DNA of 64,000 nt from Azonexus sp. (GTDB lineage Bacteria > Pseudomonadota > Gammaproteobacteria > Burkholderiales > Rhodocyclaceae): positions 165,126-229,125 of the forward strand of contig JAUYSK010000028.1 in NCBI GenBank assembly GCA_030696345.1. The letters run 5' to 3'. The translations under genes were made by a program, and so were the position numbers. Below the pieces are notes generated by a model that saw nothing but the letters and a program-made list of their open reading frames with translations, did not search any database and had not been told where the DNA came from. Positions 16,193 through 26,056 of the stretch are shown in pieces. Position 1 is the first letter of the stretch. Each line of letters begins with the position of its first letter.

Positions 16193-16984
16193 ATGTCCGT
16201 TAAGGATTTCACCGCGCATCGGCAACTGAGAAAGAAGGCCGAATCACCGCTTCCGCGGATATCAAAAGGGCTGGCACCCGTTGATACCTTCGCGAGATTG
16301 CTGCACGAGCTTCGCGTCCATCAGGTTGAACTGGAGATGCAGAACGACGAACTTCGTGCCGCACAGGTTGAATTAGCAAAAATGCGCGACCGATATGTTG
16401 ATCTCTTTGAGTTCGCGCCGATTGCCTACATCACACTCACCACTTCCGGTGAAATCGCTAGCATCAATCAGACCGGTGCATCCCTGTTGCAAGCAGACCG
16501 CAGGCGACTGCGCGGCCTGCTACTTGAAAAATTCGTTATGGCCGACGACCAGGCTATATGGCGACGTTTTTGGAACCATCCATGGGAGCATGGGCACCAA
16601 CAAACGTGCGAACTGACGATGTTAAGACGGGACGGAACGTATTTCTTTGGCAGCCTGTGTGCTGCCCTCGTCTCTGGCGTAGATGGGCTTCCTGAATTGA
16701 GAATTGCCTTGACGGACATCTCTGACAGGAAAAACGCTGAACAAGCACGCCGTAAATTTGAGGCACGTTTGAGCAAGCTCACGAAGCGCGAAAGAGAAAT
16801 ATTGGCACTTGCCCTTTCTGGTATGACCAACAAGGACATTTCGGCGCGTCTGCAAATTAGTCAGCGTGCCGTGGAGAACTATCGGTCTCGTATTCACGCC
16901 AAAACCGAATCGGTGTCGTTGTTGGAACTCTCTCATCAAGTGGCAACCGCCGGGATGGCGCTTGATGAGATCAATCAGCCTTGA
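16193..16984 (+). CDS. PAS domain-LuxR-type transcriptional regulator
   Basis: A 263-residue protein. Residues about 30-65 form a coiled-coil start (LLHELRVHQVELEMQNDELR). A PAS sensor domain follows at about 67-185 (YVDLFEFAPIAYITLTTSGE ... GVDGLPELRIALTDISDRKN). The C-terminal LuxR/FixJ helix-turn-helix is at about 198-255 (LTKREREILALALSGMTNKD, then ISQRAVENYRSRI). There is no receiver domain, so the PAS domain is the likely input. The ATG at 16193 follows GAAAGG at good spacing. It stands alone in a lower-GC patch, and the signal and targets are unknown. Confidence 0.85.
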   Translation: MSVKDFTAHRQLRKKAESPLPRISKGLAPVDTFARLLHELRVHQVELEMQNDELRAAQVELAKMRDRYVDLFEFAPIAYITLTTSGEIASINQTGASLLQADRRRLRGLLLEKFVMADDQAIWRRFWNHPWEHGHQQTCELTMLRRDGTYFFGSLCAALVSGVDGLPELRIALTDISDRKNAEQARRKFEARLSKLTKREREILALALSGMTNKDISARLQISQRAVENYRSRIHAKTESVSLLELSHQVATAGMALDEINQP

Positions 16985-17130
16985 TTGCTGATTAGCGTGG
17001 CATTGGACATGTTTCGCGTTTAGTGCCATTCAGCACCACCTTGAAATAACCATGAACTGGTGCGTAAACCGATCTTTTGCGAGTTGATGGATTAGGGTCA
17101 AATGATGACTCTATCCAACAGGTTTCAACT

Positions 17131-17316
17131 ATGCCTCTTTCGCCCTGCCCGTACTGTGGTGAAACCGACATCAATGTGATGGAGGTTGATATACAAAAAT
17201 GGTCCGTTGTCTGCGACGCTTGCCAAGCATCTGGCTCGATGATGCTGACCAAGGCTACTGCCATTGAAGCGTGGGAACGTGTGGCAGGTGAGAAATTCAG
17301 AATCTTGCGATCCTGA
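17131..17316 (+). CDS. Lar-like small zinc-ribbon protein
   Basis: A 61-residue protein starting at 17131 (MPLSPCPYCGETDINVMEVD). It has two CxxC knuckles, CPYC at 6-9 and CDAC at 30-33, then GSMMLTKATAIEAWERV. This is the pattern of Lar/restriction-alleviation-type proteins, small zinc ribbons common in phages and plasmids (CPFCG ... C..CGA ... A...WN). Restriction alleviation is proven only for a few members, so function here is open. It lies in the lower-GC patch and may be phage-derived. Confidence 0.65.
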   Translation: MPLSPCPYCGETDINVMEVDIQKWSVVCDACQASGSMMLTKATAIEAWERVAGEKFRILRS

Positions 17317-17433
17317 AGCTGAACTTAGGAAATTCGCTACAGAGAGTCGATTGGTTGAATCCGCAAGTGATTGCTGCCATTGGGCTTGATTGAAATTTAG
17401 GTAAGACCACAGATACCAAGAAAGAAAGCGCAA

Positions 17434-17811
17434 GTGGCCTACAGACATGATTGGTTGCCCAATGGTGCTCACATAAAGTTTTGGGGAGAGACCTCTGGTG
17501 ATGAGATTGACGAGGCTATCGAGCACATCAGAAACAGCCCTGATCTCGCTAAGTTGGCCTATGTAATTGCCGATTACCTTGGAGTCACTGAGTTTCACGT
17601 AACCCGCTACCAGATCCTACTTGTAGCGGCTCACGATCACTGGATGGGAGATGCCAACGCTAACCTAAAGATTGCCCTTGTAGGCTGCCAGGCTAGAATT
17701 CTCGAAGCATTCCGGCACTATTCCGAATCGGCCGTCATCAAAGAAACCTTTGTGGTTCGCACCTTCACCAACCTTGAAGATGCTAGTCATTGGGCCTCGG
17801 GCCAACAATAG
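17434..17811 (+). CDS. Hypothetical protein, possibly STAS/SpoIIAA-like
   Basis: A 125-residue protein with a GTG start at 17434. Its sequence alternates strands and helices: HIKFWGETSGDEIDEAIEHI, LAYVIADYLGVTEFHVTRYQ, ANLKIALVGCQARILEAFRH, and VVRTFTNLEDASHWASGQQ. The end resembles SpoIIAA-like proteins, in which a final FTNLEEALRWL-type helix is common. The similarity is by eye only. It is flanked by the Lar-like gene and the convergent signalling operon, with no partner kinase or phosphatase visible. Lower GC than its surroundings. Confidence 0.55.
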   Translation: MAYRHDWLPNGAHIKFWGETSGDEIDEAIEHIRNSPDLAKLAYVIADYLGVTEFHVTRYQILLVAAHDHWMGDANANLKIALVGCQARILEAFRHYSESAVIKETFVVRTFTNLEDASHWASGQQ

Positions 17812-17868
17812 TTGGTGATTGAGCTGATTTTTTAATTCCACTTTGCTCAGGTGGAGTCAAGGGCGGAT

Positions 17869-20800
17869 TCAATCCGTCAAATTGCAACAATGGTCCGCTT
17901 GGACACGAATAATTTCCCGCGCATTGACAAAGTCGAACTGCCGAATCTGTCGCTCAAGAGCATCGCAGGAAGGCCCCAGAGCGCCTCGCAATTTTGTGGC
18001 ATTGAGATCGAACAACGCAATTGCGGCGGTGTCGCTTTGCGCCAGCAACGCGTCGAGTTCAGCCAATATCTGCATTAGGTCCTGCAGGTCTTGCGCCGAT
18101 GTGGCAAGTGACGCTGACAAAGTCGGCGCCTCGTCAGGTGAGTCATGTTGCTCAAGGCTATGCGGAGTTTTTCTCGCGGTCGTTGCCGGCAGCCATTTCA
18201 GCAAGGTCGCGTAGAGCACGTCCGGTGCGACTGGCTTGGCAACGAAGTCGTTCATGCCGGCCTCTTCGCAGGCGCGGCGATCTTCGGCGAAGGCGTTGGC
18301 CGTCATGGCGAGAATGGGCGTATTTTCGCGTCCGGTCAGGGCTCGAATGGCGCGGGTGGCCTCAAGGCCATCCATGTTCGGCATTTGCATGTCCATCAGG
18401 ATCAGGTCGAAGTCAGTCAGACTGGCCTTGTTCAGAGCTTCCTGGCCATCGACAGCGATTTCTACCACCAGCCCCGCTCCGTGCAGCAATTCCAGCGCAA
18501 TCTCGCGGTTGATGGCATTGTCTTCGGCCAGCAGGATGTTTTTGTCGCCATGGAGACGACGCAGGCGAGATTCCGGGCTGGCGGATGTTTCGTTCTCCCC
18601 CGGCTCATTGGGCATGATGCCGTGACCGCGCTGCAGGTGAGCCGTGAACCAGAAAGTGCTGCCGACACCCGGCGTGCTCTCGACGCCGACTTCGCCACCC
18701 ATCAATCGTGCCATGCGTTGGGTAATGACCAGGCCAAGGCCTGTTCCCCCATAGTTGCGCGTGGTCGAAGCATCTGCCTGCTCGAAAGCCTTGAATAGTC
18801 GGGTAAGTGCCTCCGGCGCGATACCGATGCCGGTATCTTTGACCTCGAAGCGGACCAGCAAATCGTTGTCGTTGTCAGCGAGTAGTTTGGCGCGCAGGGT
18901 AATCACGCCTTTATCGGTAAATTTGACGGCATTGCCGGCAAAGTTAAGTAGTGCCTGGCGCAGGCGGGTCGGGTCACCGCGCAGCCAGAGCGGAACGGCA
19001 TCCCGGTCAAGTTCGATCTGCAAGCCCTTGTCACGCGCCGAATAGCCAATGATGGAAGCGACATTGTCGAGAATTGCCGATAGATGAAAATCCCTGCTCT
19101 CAAGTTGCATCTGCTCGGCTTCGATCTTGGAGAGGTCGAGGATGTCATTGATGATCGACAGCAGGTGTTGGCCAGCGCCCTGTATCTTGTCGAGGCGATC
19201 GATCTGCAAGGGGGTGGCGCCATTGTGCCGCAGGATATGGGTAAGGCCGATGATGGCATTGAGCGGGGTGCGGATTTCGTGGCTCATGTTGGCCAGGAAC
19301 TGTGATTTTGCCCGACTGGCTGCTTCTGCCTGCTGGCGTGCCATGGTCAGCTCCATCGTGCGCTGTTCGACAATTTCTTCCAGATGGTGCCGATGCTCGT
19401 CCAGCTCCTGCCCGAGTCGCTTCTTCTCGGTGATGTCTTCCTTGACGGCGACGTAATGGGTGATCTGACCATCGGCCTGACGCAATGGCGTGATGATGGC
19501 AAACTCGATGTACTCGCTGCCATCCTTGCGCTTGTTGTGGAACTCGCCTTTCCATGGCTTGCCCTGATTCAGGCTGTCCCATAGGGAAACGAAAGTCTCG
19601 GGCGGCGTTTTTCCCGAGTTCAGGATACGCGGGTTTTGCCCGAAAGCTTCTTCCCGGCTGTAGCCGGTGTTGCTGACGAAGCTCTGATTGACGTACTGAA
19701 TTTCACCCGCCAGATTGGCAATGGCGATGCTCTCCGGGCTTTGTTCGACGGCCAGCAAAAACTGTTGCAATGACAGTTCGCGCTGTTTCAGTTTTTCCAG
19801 CAGACGGTTGAAGCCGCCGATCAACTCGCCAATTTCGTCATGATGGAGGATCGGCAAGACTTCGGCGGCGTTGCCACTATCTGCCTGCGTAGCCAGTGAG
19901 CCGGCGGTGAGCAACAGCGGTGCCAGTTGGCGCCGCAACATCCACCAGGTTATCGAACCGGCCAGTAGCGTCAGGAAAATTGCCGCAAGCAACAGGCGTT
20001 GCTGCATTTCGCCAATGGGCGCAAAGGCTCTCTCGGTTGGCAAGGCGACAACGACATACCAGCCTGCAGCGGGAATTTTCCTGGAAGATGCCAGTACTTC
20101 CACCCCTTTGGGATTAACCAGAATGGCGGTGTCCCCGTCGCCCTGAATGAACTGATCAAGGGCGAGGTTGACACCCGGCGCAGGGAGCTGCGCCATGATC
20201 CGGCTTTTGTCGGAGGCAACAACAATTTGGCGATGCTGAGGTGCGATCAAGAGCAACTCGCCTCCATTGCCGAAATGCTTTCCCTCAATCTTGTTCAGAA
20301 AATTGTCCTTGCTCAGGTCAATGACTGCAGAGAGGGCACCGATTACCACCCCCTGCGTATCGCGAATAGGTGTGCCCATGGAGACAACCGGCGCAGCCAT
20401 AACTCGGCCCATGATCGGCTGGCTGACTGTTGCCTTCCCGTCCTTGAGGGCCGCGACAATATGGTCCCGGTACATGTAGTTGAGGCCGATCCGCGGGATT
20501 GAGGTAGGAACGGAGGCAATCGCAGTGCCGTCAAGGCTGGTGACGAAGGCGCCGGCATTGAAGAGAGTGCGCAGAATCACGCGTTGTTCCAGCTCTGCCT
20601 GAAGTTCCGTCTTGTCCACCATGAACGGCGCAACCGAGGTAGCCACTTTTTCCATTGCATCGAAGCGCAGCATCAGGTCGTCGTTGATCGATGCTGCAAC
20701 AAACGAAGCGGCCGATACCTGCTGTTCACTCAACAGCTTTTCCATGTCGTCATGCAGAATGCGGCTGGCGTAGAAAGCCAAAGCCCAGATGCTGACGACA

Positions 20801-20898
20801 AAAATGGCCAGCGTGAATAACGTGATCCGCGTTTTGAGCGAACGTGAGAGAAAGTTTTCCCGAGTCATGTTTGAGGATTCACTGAGCTTCGATGTCAC
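17869..20898 (-). CDS. Cache-HAMP-PAS hybrid sensor histidine kinase
   Basis: About 1009 residues from a GTG at 20898, 3 nt after the HD-GYP stop; an ATG at 20868 is the alternative. TM1 is at about 24-46, followed by a ~250-residue periplasmic double Cache domain, TM2 at about 303-323 and HAMP to about 376. Then come a PAS/PAC domain (about 376-490), HisKA with [13 protein letters not shown] (phospho-His near 540), an HATPase ([18 protein letters not shown]) and a receiver domain at about 785-905 (phospho-Asp in [13 protein letters not shown] near 834). A ~65-residue helical tail follows that is shared with the kinase at 22027 and has no HPt histidine. Final gene of the B12-sensor operon. 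Confidence 0.93.
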   Translation of the reverse strand: MTSKLSESSNMTRENFLSRSLKTRITLFTLAIFVVSIWALAFYASRILHDDMEKLLSEQQVSAASFVAASINDDLMLRFDAMEKVATSVAPFMVDKTELQAELEQRVILRTLFNAGAFVTSLDGTAIASVPTSIPRIGLNYMYRDHIVAALKDGKATVSQPIMGRVMAAPVVSMGTPIRDTQGVVIGALSAVIDLSKDNFLNKIEGKHFGNGGELLLIAPQHRQIVVASDKSRIMAQLPAPGVNLALDQFIQGDGDTAILVNPKGVEVLASSRKIPAAGWYVVVALPTERAFAPIGEMQQRLLLAAIFLTLLAGSITWWMLRRQLAPLLLTAGSLATQADSGNAAEVLPILHHDEIGELIGGFNRLLEKLKQRELSLQQFLLAVEQSPESIAIANLAGEIQYVNQSFVSNTGYSREEAFGQNPRILNSGKTPPETFVSLWDSLNQGKPWKGEFHNKRKDGSEYIEFAIITPLRQADGQITHYVAVKEDITEKKRLGQELDEHRHHLEEIVEQRTMELTMARQQAEAASRAKSQFLANMSHEIRTPLNAIIGLTHILRHNGATPLQIDRLDKIQGAGQHLLSIINDILDLSKIEAEQMQLESRDFHLSAILDNVASIIGYSARDKGLQIELDRDAVPLWLRGDPTRLRQALLNFAGNAVKFTDKGVITLRAKLLADNDNDLLVRFEVKDTGIGIAPEALTRLFKAFEQADASTTRNYGGTGLGLVITQRMARLMGGEVGVESTPGVGSTFWFTAHLQRGHGIMPNEPGENETSASPESRLRRLHGDKNILLAEDNAINREIALELLHGAGLVVEIAVDGQEALNKASLTDFDLILMDMQMPNMDGLEATRAIRALTGRENTPILAMTANAFAEDRRACEEAGMNDFVAKPVAPDVLYATLLKWLPATTARKTPHSLEQHDSPDEAPTLSASLATSAQDLQDLMQILAELDALLAQSDTAAIALFDLNATKLRGALGPSCDALERQIRQFDFVNAREIIRVQADHCCNLTD

Positions 20899-20901
20899 TC
20901 A

Positions 20902-21996
20902 TCAGCCGGCGTCACGGTAGCGTTCGGCAATGGCGACGAAATCGTCAAAGTTGCTGAGAAAGACATCGGCTACGTCGGGGTCGAAATGCTGGCCGCGGGC
21001 ATCAGCAATGATGGCGCGGGCTTCGTCGTAACTCATCGCGGGTTTGTAGACGCGCGGCGTGATCAGTGCGTCAAAGACATCGGCCAGCGCCATCAGTCGG
21101 GCTGATACGGCAATGGCTTCGCCGGCCAGACCATCGGGGTAGCCACTGCCATCCCATTTTTCATGGTGCCAGTGCGCGACCTCCTTGGCGAGCCCGAGAA
21201 AAGCCAGGGGCATCTCCATGTCGCGCTCGACTCGTTCAATGGCTTCGCTGCCCAATTGTGCGTGCGTTTTCATGATGACCCATTCGTCCGGGGTCAGCTT
21301 TCCGGGCTTGAGCAGGACCTGGTCGGGAATTCCAACCTTGCCGATATCGTGCAGGGGCGCCGAGCGCGCCAGCAGCTTGATGAAGGTTTCGGTGAGCGTC
21401 TCCACGAAGCGCGGATGTTGCCTTAGCCCGTTGGCCAGTCGCTGGACATAGCCCTGAGTGCGCAGGATATGGTCGCCGGTTTCCGGGTCGCGGGTTTCCG
21501 CCAGGTGGGCCAACGCCCGAATGGTGGCGAGTTGCGTATGATCGTTCTCGGCCATTCGCCGGGCTACTTCAGCTTCGAGGACCGCATTTTCATTCTTCAG
21601 CCAGTCGCGGGCCTGCTTTGCTTCGAGCTGGGTGCGCACCCGAGCCAGCACAACGGCCGGCTTGATCGGTTTGGTGATGTAGTCGGTCGCGCCAAGTTGC
21701 AGACCACGCTCTTCATCTTCAGCGCCGCTCAGTGCTGTTAGAAAAACCACCGGGATGTCGCGCGTCGCATCGCTCTCGCGCAGTCTGGCCAGTACCTCAT
21801 AGCCATCCATGCCCGGCATCATGACGTCGAGCAGAATCAGGTCAGGTTTCTGTTGACCATTTGCCACCTGCAGGGCAGCGGCGCCAGAGGTTGCCGCGAG
21901 TACGCGATATTGTGGTTGCAGAAGGCCGTTCAATACGCTCAGGTTTTCGGGCGAGTCGTCGACAATCAGGATGATGGAGCGGGTTTCGGCAAGCAT
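20902..21996 (-). CDS. Response regulator with HD-GYP c-di-GMP phosphodiesterase domain
   Basis: A 364-residue RpfG-type protein. The receiver domain (about 8-125) has ILIVDDSPENL, the phospho-Asp in LILLDVMMPGMDGYEVL and the Lys in TDYITKPIKP. A helical linker leads to the HD-GYP domain (about 160-355) with HILRTQGYVQ, LHDIGKVGIPDQVLLKPGKL (HD pair), THAQLGSEAI, and HHEKWDGSGYPDGLAGEAI carrying the GYP motif. All metal-binding residues expected for hydrolysis of cyclic di-GMP seem present. It lies between two hybrid kinases that could phosphorylate it, linking the operon's input to c-di-GMP level. Confidence 0.95.
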   Translation of the reverse strand: MLAETRSIILIVDDSPENLSVLNGLLQPQYRVLAATSGAAALQVANGQQKPDLILLDVMMPGMDGYEVLARLRESDATRDIPVVFLTALSGAEDEERGLQLGATDYITKPIKPAVVLARVRTQLEAKQARDWLKNENAVLEAEVARRMAENDHTQLATIRALAHLAETRDPETGDHILRTQGYVQRLANGLRQHPRFVETLTETFIKLLARSAPLHDIGKVGIPDQVLLKPGKLTPDEWVIMKTHAQLGSEAIERVERDMEMPLAFLGLAKEVAHWHHEKWDGSGYPDGLAGEAIAVSARLMALADVFDALITPRVYKPAMSYDEARAIIADARGQHFDPDVADVFLSNFDDFVAIAERYRDAG

Positions 21997-22026
21997 CGTT
22001 GAATACTCAGGTCGCGCCGGATTGTT

Positions 22027-24360
22027 TCAGCATGATGGTTTGGCAGAAAGGTAGCCTTGGACGGTTTCCCTTGCTGCGGAAAATTCGAACTGCCTGATCT
22101 GCCGCTCAAGTGTAGCGCAGGGCGGACCGAGCGCAAGGCGCAGCGCCTCGGCATGTTTGTCGAACAGAGCGATTGCTGCGGTATCGCTTTGCGCCAGCAA
22201 TGCATTGAGCTGGGTCAGTGTGCGTAACGGGAGTGGCGATCTGGGCGGCGATTCTGTGCTTACAACCTCATGCGCCGAGGGGAAGTCTTTCTGCTGCTCG
22301 CTATTCGCGATGGCCGGCAGCCATTGCAGCAGGGTTGTGTAGAGTACTTCCGGCGTCACCGGCTTGGCGATAAATCCGTTCATGCCTGCCTCGTCGCAGG
22401 CGCGACGGTCCTCGGCAAAGGCATTGGCGGTCATTGCCAGAATGGGGGTATTTTCCCGACCGTGGAGGGCACGTATGGCACGTGTGGCAGCCAGGCCATC
22501 CATCAGCGGCATCAGAATGTCCATCAGAATCAGGTCATAGGCGGTATTTGCTGCCTTGGTGACTGCCTCTCGGCCATTTTCAGCGGTTTCTACGGTCAAC
22601 CCCGCGCCAAGCAGTAATTCAAGCGCCACTTCGCGGTTGATCAGGTTGTCTTCCACCAGCAGTAACCTGGCATTGCCATGGTGCTGGCGCAATATTGCTT
22701 CGGCATCTTCGGCGCTGGCTGTCACTGTCGCAGGCATGTGGCCATGGCCATGGTGCAGGCGGACGGAGAACCAGAAGGTGCTGCCCCGACCCGGTGTGCT
22801 TTCGGCGCCAGCCTCGCCACCCATCAGTTGCGCCAGGCGCCGGGTAATAGCCAGGCCAAGACCCGTACCGCCATGATTGCGCGTGGTCGAGACATCGGCC
22901 TGTTCGAAGGCTTGAAACAGCTTTGCCAGTTGCTCCGGGGCGATGCCGCTGCCCGTGTCCTCGACTTCGCAACGGAGCAGCAGTTCGCCGCCATTGTCTT
23001 CCAGCAGTTTGATGCGCAAGGCGACGCTGCCATGCTCGGTGAATTTGATGGCGTTGCCGGCATAGTTGAGCAGGGCCTGGCGCAAGCGGGTCGGGTCGCC
23101 GCGTAGCCAAAGGGGCACGTCACTGAGGTCAAGGTCGATGCGCAATCCCTTGTCGCGTGCCGATTGACCAATTATGGAGACAACGTTATCGAGCAATGCG
23201 GCAAGGTGAAAGTCGGTGCTCTCCAGTTGCAGGCGACCCGACTCAATTTTCGATAGATCGAGAATGTCGTTGATGATCGAGAGTAAATGCTGACCAGCAC
23301 CGACAATTTTGTCGAGCCTCTCGGCCTGCGATGGTGTGACCCCATCACGCTGCAGTAGATAGGCGAGGCCGACGACAGCAGTCATCGGTGTACGGATCTC
23401 GTGCGACATGTTGGAGAGGAAAGTGCTTTTCGCACGATTGGCTGCTTCGGCAGACTCCTTGGCGCTTTGCAACTGCTCGGTACGTTCGCGCACCAGTGCC
23501 TCCAGATGGTGGCGATGTTTCTCCAATTCGGTTTCGTTCTTCCGGCGTTCGGTGATGTCGTTGAAAGTAACGACTGCGCCAACCACTTTTCGGTGATCGA
23601 TGAGCGGGCGGGAGGTGAATATGACCGGGAAAAAACTACCGTCCTTGCGCTGGAAATACTGGTTTTCTACCGTGTGCAACATTCCCTGTGTTAGCGTTTC
23701 GAGGATCGGGCAGTCGGTTTCGGGAAAACTACTGCCATCGGGGTAGTGGCTGTGCCAGGTGGCGTGGCTAGGCTGGCCAATCAGTTCTTCCGGGCTAAAG
23801 CCAAGCATCGCGGCGGCGGCAGGATTGACGAAGGTATGCCGTCCATCGGCATCCAGTCCGAAGATACCCTCGCCGGCACTATCAAGAATGCGCCGCTGAT
23901 TTTCTGCCTGCAGGTCAATCTGGAACTTGAAGTCCTTAAGGGTCGTACGGGTAACGTGGTTGAGCTCGTTGTTCAGGTCGATCAGTTGTTGCTGCAAGCT
24001 CAGGAGTTCCGGCATGTCGTGCCAGCCGATGGCCTGTACTTCTCCTGACGCTGTTGCGATGAAACGGAATTGCAGATCGGTGAGTAGTCCGGAGGCCGTC
24101 GCCATGTGGAGGCGGGAAGTGCCGCTGGCGGCGCACAGGGTGCCAAGGTTCCAGGGAACAGGTGGCGACGAGAAATCGATAAAAACTTGATCAAGCGGCA
24201 GCCCGGCCAGGTCCATCCCGGTCAGTTGCCGGGCGTAGGCGTTGGCCTCGAGGACAGTATTGCCGGCACCAAGACGCAAAACAACCAGCGGCGCCTCGCG
24301 CCAGGCAATGGCGTCGATCGTGCCTTGTGTCAGGTCAGCGTCGCACAGGAGGTCAGGCAA
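22027..24360 (-). CDS. PAS-containing hybrid sensor histidine kinase (cytoplasmic)
   Basis: A 777-residue kinase with no membrane segment. It probably starts at TTG 24360, overlapping the end of the B12-binding gene by 8 bp; no early in-frame ATG exists. A degenerate PAS-like region (about 15-130) is followed by a clear PAS/PAC domain (about 155-270: [20 protein letters not shown]). HisKA has [13 protein letters not shown] (His near 319), then the HATPase [18 protein letters not shown] and a receiver domain (phospho-Asp in [13 protein letters not shown] near 615). The last ~60 residues resemble the tail of the 1009-residue kinase. Coupled translation with the B12-binding protein makes that protein its likely sensory partner. 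Confidence 0.92.
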   Translation of the reverse strand: MPDLLCDADLTQGTIDAIAWREAPLVVLRLGAGNTVLEANAYARQLTGMDLAGLPLDQVFIDFSSPPVPWNLGTLCAASGTSRLHMATASGLLTDLQFRFIATASGEVQAIGWHDMPELLSLQQQLIDLNNELNHVTRTTLKDFKFQIDLQAENQRRILDSAGEGIFGLDADGRHTFVNPAAAAMLGFSPEELIGQPSHATWHSHYPDGSSFPETDCPILETLTQGMLHTVENQYFQRKDGSFFPVIFTSRPLIDHRKVVGAVVTFNDITERRKNETELEKHRHHLEALVRERTEQLQSAKESAEAANRAKSTFLSNMSHEIRTPMTAVVGLAYLLQRDGVTPSQAERLDKIVGAGQHLLSIINDILDLSKIESGRLQLESTDFHLAALLDNVVSIIGQSARDKGLRIDLDLSDVPLWLRGDPTRLRQALLNYAGNAIKFTEHGSVALRIKLLEDNGGELLLRCEVEDTGSGIAPEQLAKLFQAFEQADVSTTRNHGGTGLGLAITRRLAQLMGGEAGAESTPGRGSTFWFSVRLHHGHGHMPATVTASAEDAEAILRQHHGNARLLLVEDNLINREVALELLLGAGLTVETAENGREAVTKAANTAYDLILMDILMPLMDGLAATRAIRALHGRENTPILAMTANAFAEDRRACDEAGMNGFIAKPVTPEVLYTTLLQWLPAIANSEQQKDFPSAHEVVSTESPPRSPLPLRTLTQLNALLAQSDTAAIALFDKHAEALRLALGPPCATLERQIRQFEFSAARETVQGYLSAKPSC

Positions 24361-25021
24361 GGGTGAGGTAGCTTTCCAGTTCGTTTAGTGTGGCGAAATA
24401 GAGCAGTTGTGGATGGCGCTGCATCAGCTCCTCACGGGCCTGACGTCCTACACCATCGCCCCGGAAAGCCTGCCCGCCGAGCAAAAGCGTGAGCGTGGGA
24501 AATTCTCTGCTGATGGCTTCGAGCATGGCTTCAAGCTGCGGGCGGTTGAATAACAGGCTCATGGACAGACCTACTACATCCGGGTCGCGCTCGCGAATGA
24601 TGCTGATCAGGCCGTCGATCGGCGTGTTGGCGCCGAGAGAGAAGCCATGCCAGCCATGCAACTCGAAGAAGTCGGCCACCATGCGCGGGCCGATCTGGTG
24701 ATACTCCCGTGGCACGCAAGCGATGACAGCACGGCGATCCTTGTGATTTTGCGAAAAGAGCTTTGGGTACAACTGCGCCAGCAGCGTTTCGGTGGTGGCC
24801 GAGGCGAGGTGTTCATTTGCAACCGAGATTTGATTGCTTTCCCAGAGCGTACCCACTTCGTACATGGCCCGTTGCATCAGGTCGAGGTAGATTGCCTTCA
24901 GGGGAACAGCCAGTTCCAGTTGTTCCTGCAGAATTTCGCCACAAAGCCGCCGGTCACCCGCCAGCAGTGCTGTCAGATATCGCCTGTAGCAACCCTCATC
25001 GATGACCGGAAAATCGCTCAT
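24353..25021 (-). CDS. Stand-alone cobalamin-binding (CarH-like) sensor protein without DNA-binding domain
   Basis: A 222-residue protein; ATG 25021 overlaps the upstream stop by 4 bp. Residues about 10-90 are the helical B12 cap domain and about 95-220 the Rossmann-like B12 domain. It carries the Wx9EH motif (Trp60, Glu70, His71) and the lower-ligand motif ExHxxG (Glu106, His108, Gly111), followed by [19 protein letters not shown] and LLLGGQAF. These are the residues that make CarH/LitR an adenosylcobalamin photoreceptor, but no MerR helix-turn-helix is attached. The gene runs into the PAS hybrid kinase with an 8-bp overlap, so it probably passes a light or B12 signal to that kinase. Photoreception is inferred. 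Confidence 0.85.
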   Translation of the reverse strand: MSDFPVIDEGCYRRYLTALLAGDRRLCGEILQEQLELAVPLKAIYLDLMQRAMYEVGTLWESNQISVANEHLASATTETLLAQLYPKLFSQNHKDRRAVIACVPREYHQIGPRMVADFFELHGWHGFSLGANTPIDGLISIIRERDPDVVGLSMSLLFNRPQLEAMLEAISREFPTLTLLLGGQAFRGDGVGRQAREELMQRHPQLLYFATLNELESYLTLA

Positions 25022-25665
25022 GGGTGCGTTCTCTTTTTTGTTGCCACCAGAGCCCGGGCCTGAGCCAGTGTCTCGCTGACGGCGCTGCACCATTTGACTG
25101 GAAAGCGCTCAGGGTTACTCAGCCAGAGTGTCAGGCTGGAGACAGAGTGAGGCAGGCCGCAGCACTCGTCACAGACGGCGGCAACCAGCAGTCCGCCTGC
25201 ATTCTTAAGCGACGGACCAGCAGTGGATGCAAAATTGGCCGACAGTATTTCGAAATCAGCCTGGCGAATCCAGGCCTGTCGCTCTGCGCGAAGTACGGCG
25301 GCGGCGCTCCTCAGTTTCTGGAAATCGTCAGCCCGGGCGGGAACAGCCTGCGAAAGTTCTTCAAATAGAAGTTCGAGGTGCTCTTCCATCAACCAGCGCG
25401 GCATTCCGCGGCACGCCAGAACACCAGCCAGCCAGGCAACCTGGTCGTCAACGTGGCTCTGCGGATGTGTCGTCAGGGTAGCAAGGTATCCGGCGTCGGA
25501 TCGGGCAAAAGCGGCCCCGCGCTGCTCATAACGCCGGGCAAAATAGGGATGTCGGCGGTAGCAGCGTTTTGTTGCCCGCAATACCGCCTTGATCTCGCGC
25601 GGATCCTCGGGCAGGGGGTGATTTCCTGCTTCCGGGTTGTGCAGTGAGTGGGCCGGCTTTGGCAT
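25018..25665 (-). CDS. Unrecognised protein, first gene of the B12-sensor operon
   Basis: A 215-residue soluble protein I cannot assign. Residues about 20-50 are strongly basic (KAVLRATKRCYRRHPYFARR). Residues about 70-150 are predicted helical (WLAGVLACRGMPRWLMEEHL, LLFEELSQAV). Later there is a Cys cluster VCDECCGLPH near residue 165-175. No signal peptide, membrane segment or known catalytic motif is seen. Its stop overlaps the B12-binding gene by 4 bp, so the two are made together, and it may be an accessory or partner of that sensor. The Cys/His group could bind metal or heme, but that is speculation. Confidence 0.6.
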   Translation of the reverse strand: MPKPAHSLHNPEAGNHPLPEDPREIKAVLRATKRCYRRHPYFARRYEQRGAAFARSDAGYLATLTTHPQSHVDDQVAWLAGVLACRGMPRWLMEEHLELLFEELSQAVPARADDFQKLRSAAAVLRAERQAWIRQADFEILSANFASTAGPSLKNAGGLLVAAVCDECCGLPHSVSSLTLWLSNPERFPVKWCSAVSETLAQARALVATKKRTHP

Positions 25666-26056
25666 GGCGGTATAAGTGAGCTGGTTTTATCGCTTTAGTC
25701 ATAGTTGGTGTTTTGACCCAATTCTAGTTGTCACTCCGGGCCGGGACAATACCGGTAAACCTGTATTGCTTAGTGTTTCCAGAGCCAACATAGGGCATTT
25801 GGCGGTTTGCGGTTACTGAAATCTCGAGGTTTCAGTCAGAAGCCAGCACAACTTGAACTGTATGGCCGTAGCCTGGCAGTGCATTTGTAAATTTTCTCAC
25901 CGAATAGCAGTCATCCAGTGGGGCAGCGGATGCCTTTACTACCCAAACTGGATGATTAGCGCGAGCGCAATTCCAACCACTTGCAGTTTCTGGAAGTTTG
26001 CCTACAAGCGGCTGATTCCAGGCTCAGAATGCAATTAATCGTATTTTTTGTCGTGA
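25666..26056. other. Intergenic region upstream of the B12-sensor operon
   Basis: 391 bases between the operon start and the kup stop, clearly less GC-rich than the flanks. No supported gene. It should hold the operon promoter. An inverted repeat ACTGAAA-n8-TTTCAGT is at 25815-25836. No TTGTC...GACAA site like those at the CarH/LitR-like gene was found in it. Confidence 0.55.
25815..25836. repeat. Short inverted repeat upstream of the signalling operon
   Basis: ACTGAAA (25815-25821), an 8-base spacer TCTCGAGG, TTTCAGT (25830-25836). It lies about 150 bp upstream of the first operon gene and could be a regulator site or a weak hairpin; there is no further support. Confidence 0.4.

Noticed and set aside
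17869..20898. The kinase C-terminal tail as an HPt domain
   Set aside because: No histidine in the shared tail and no AHxLKG-type motif.
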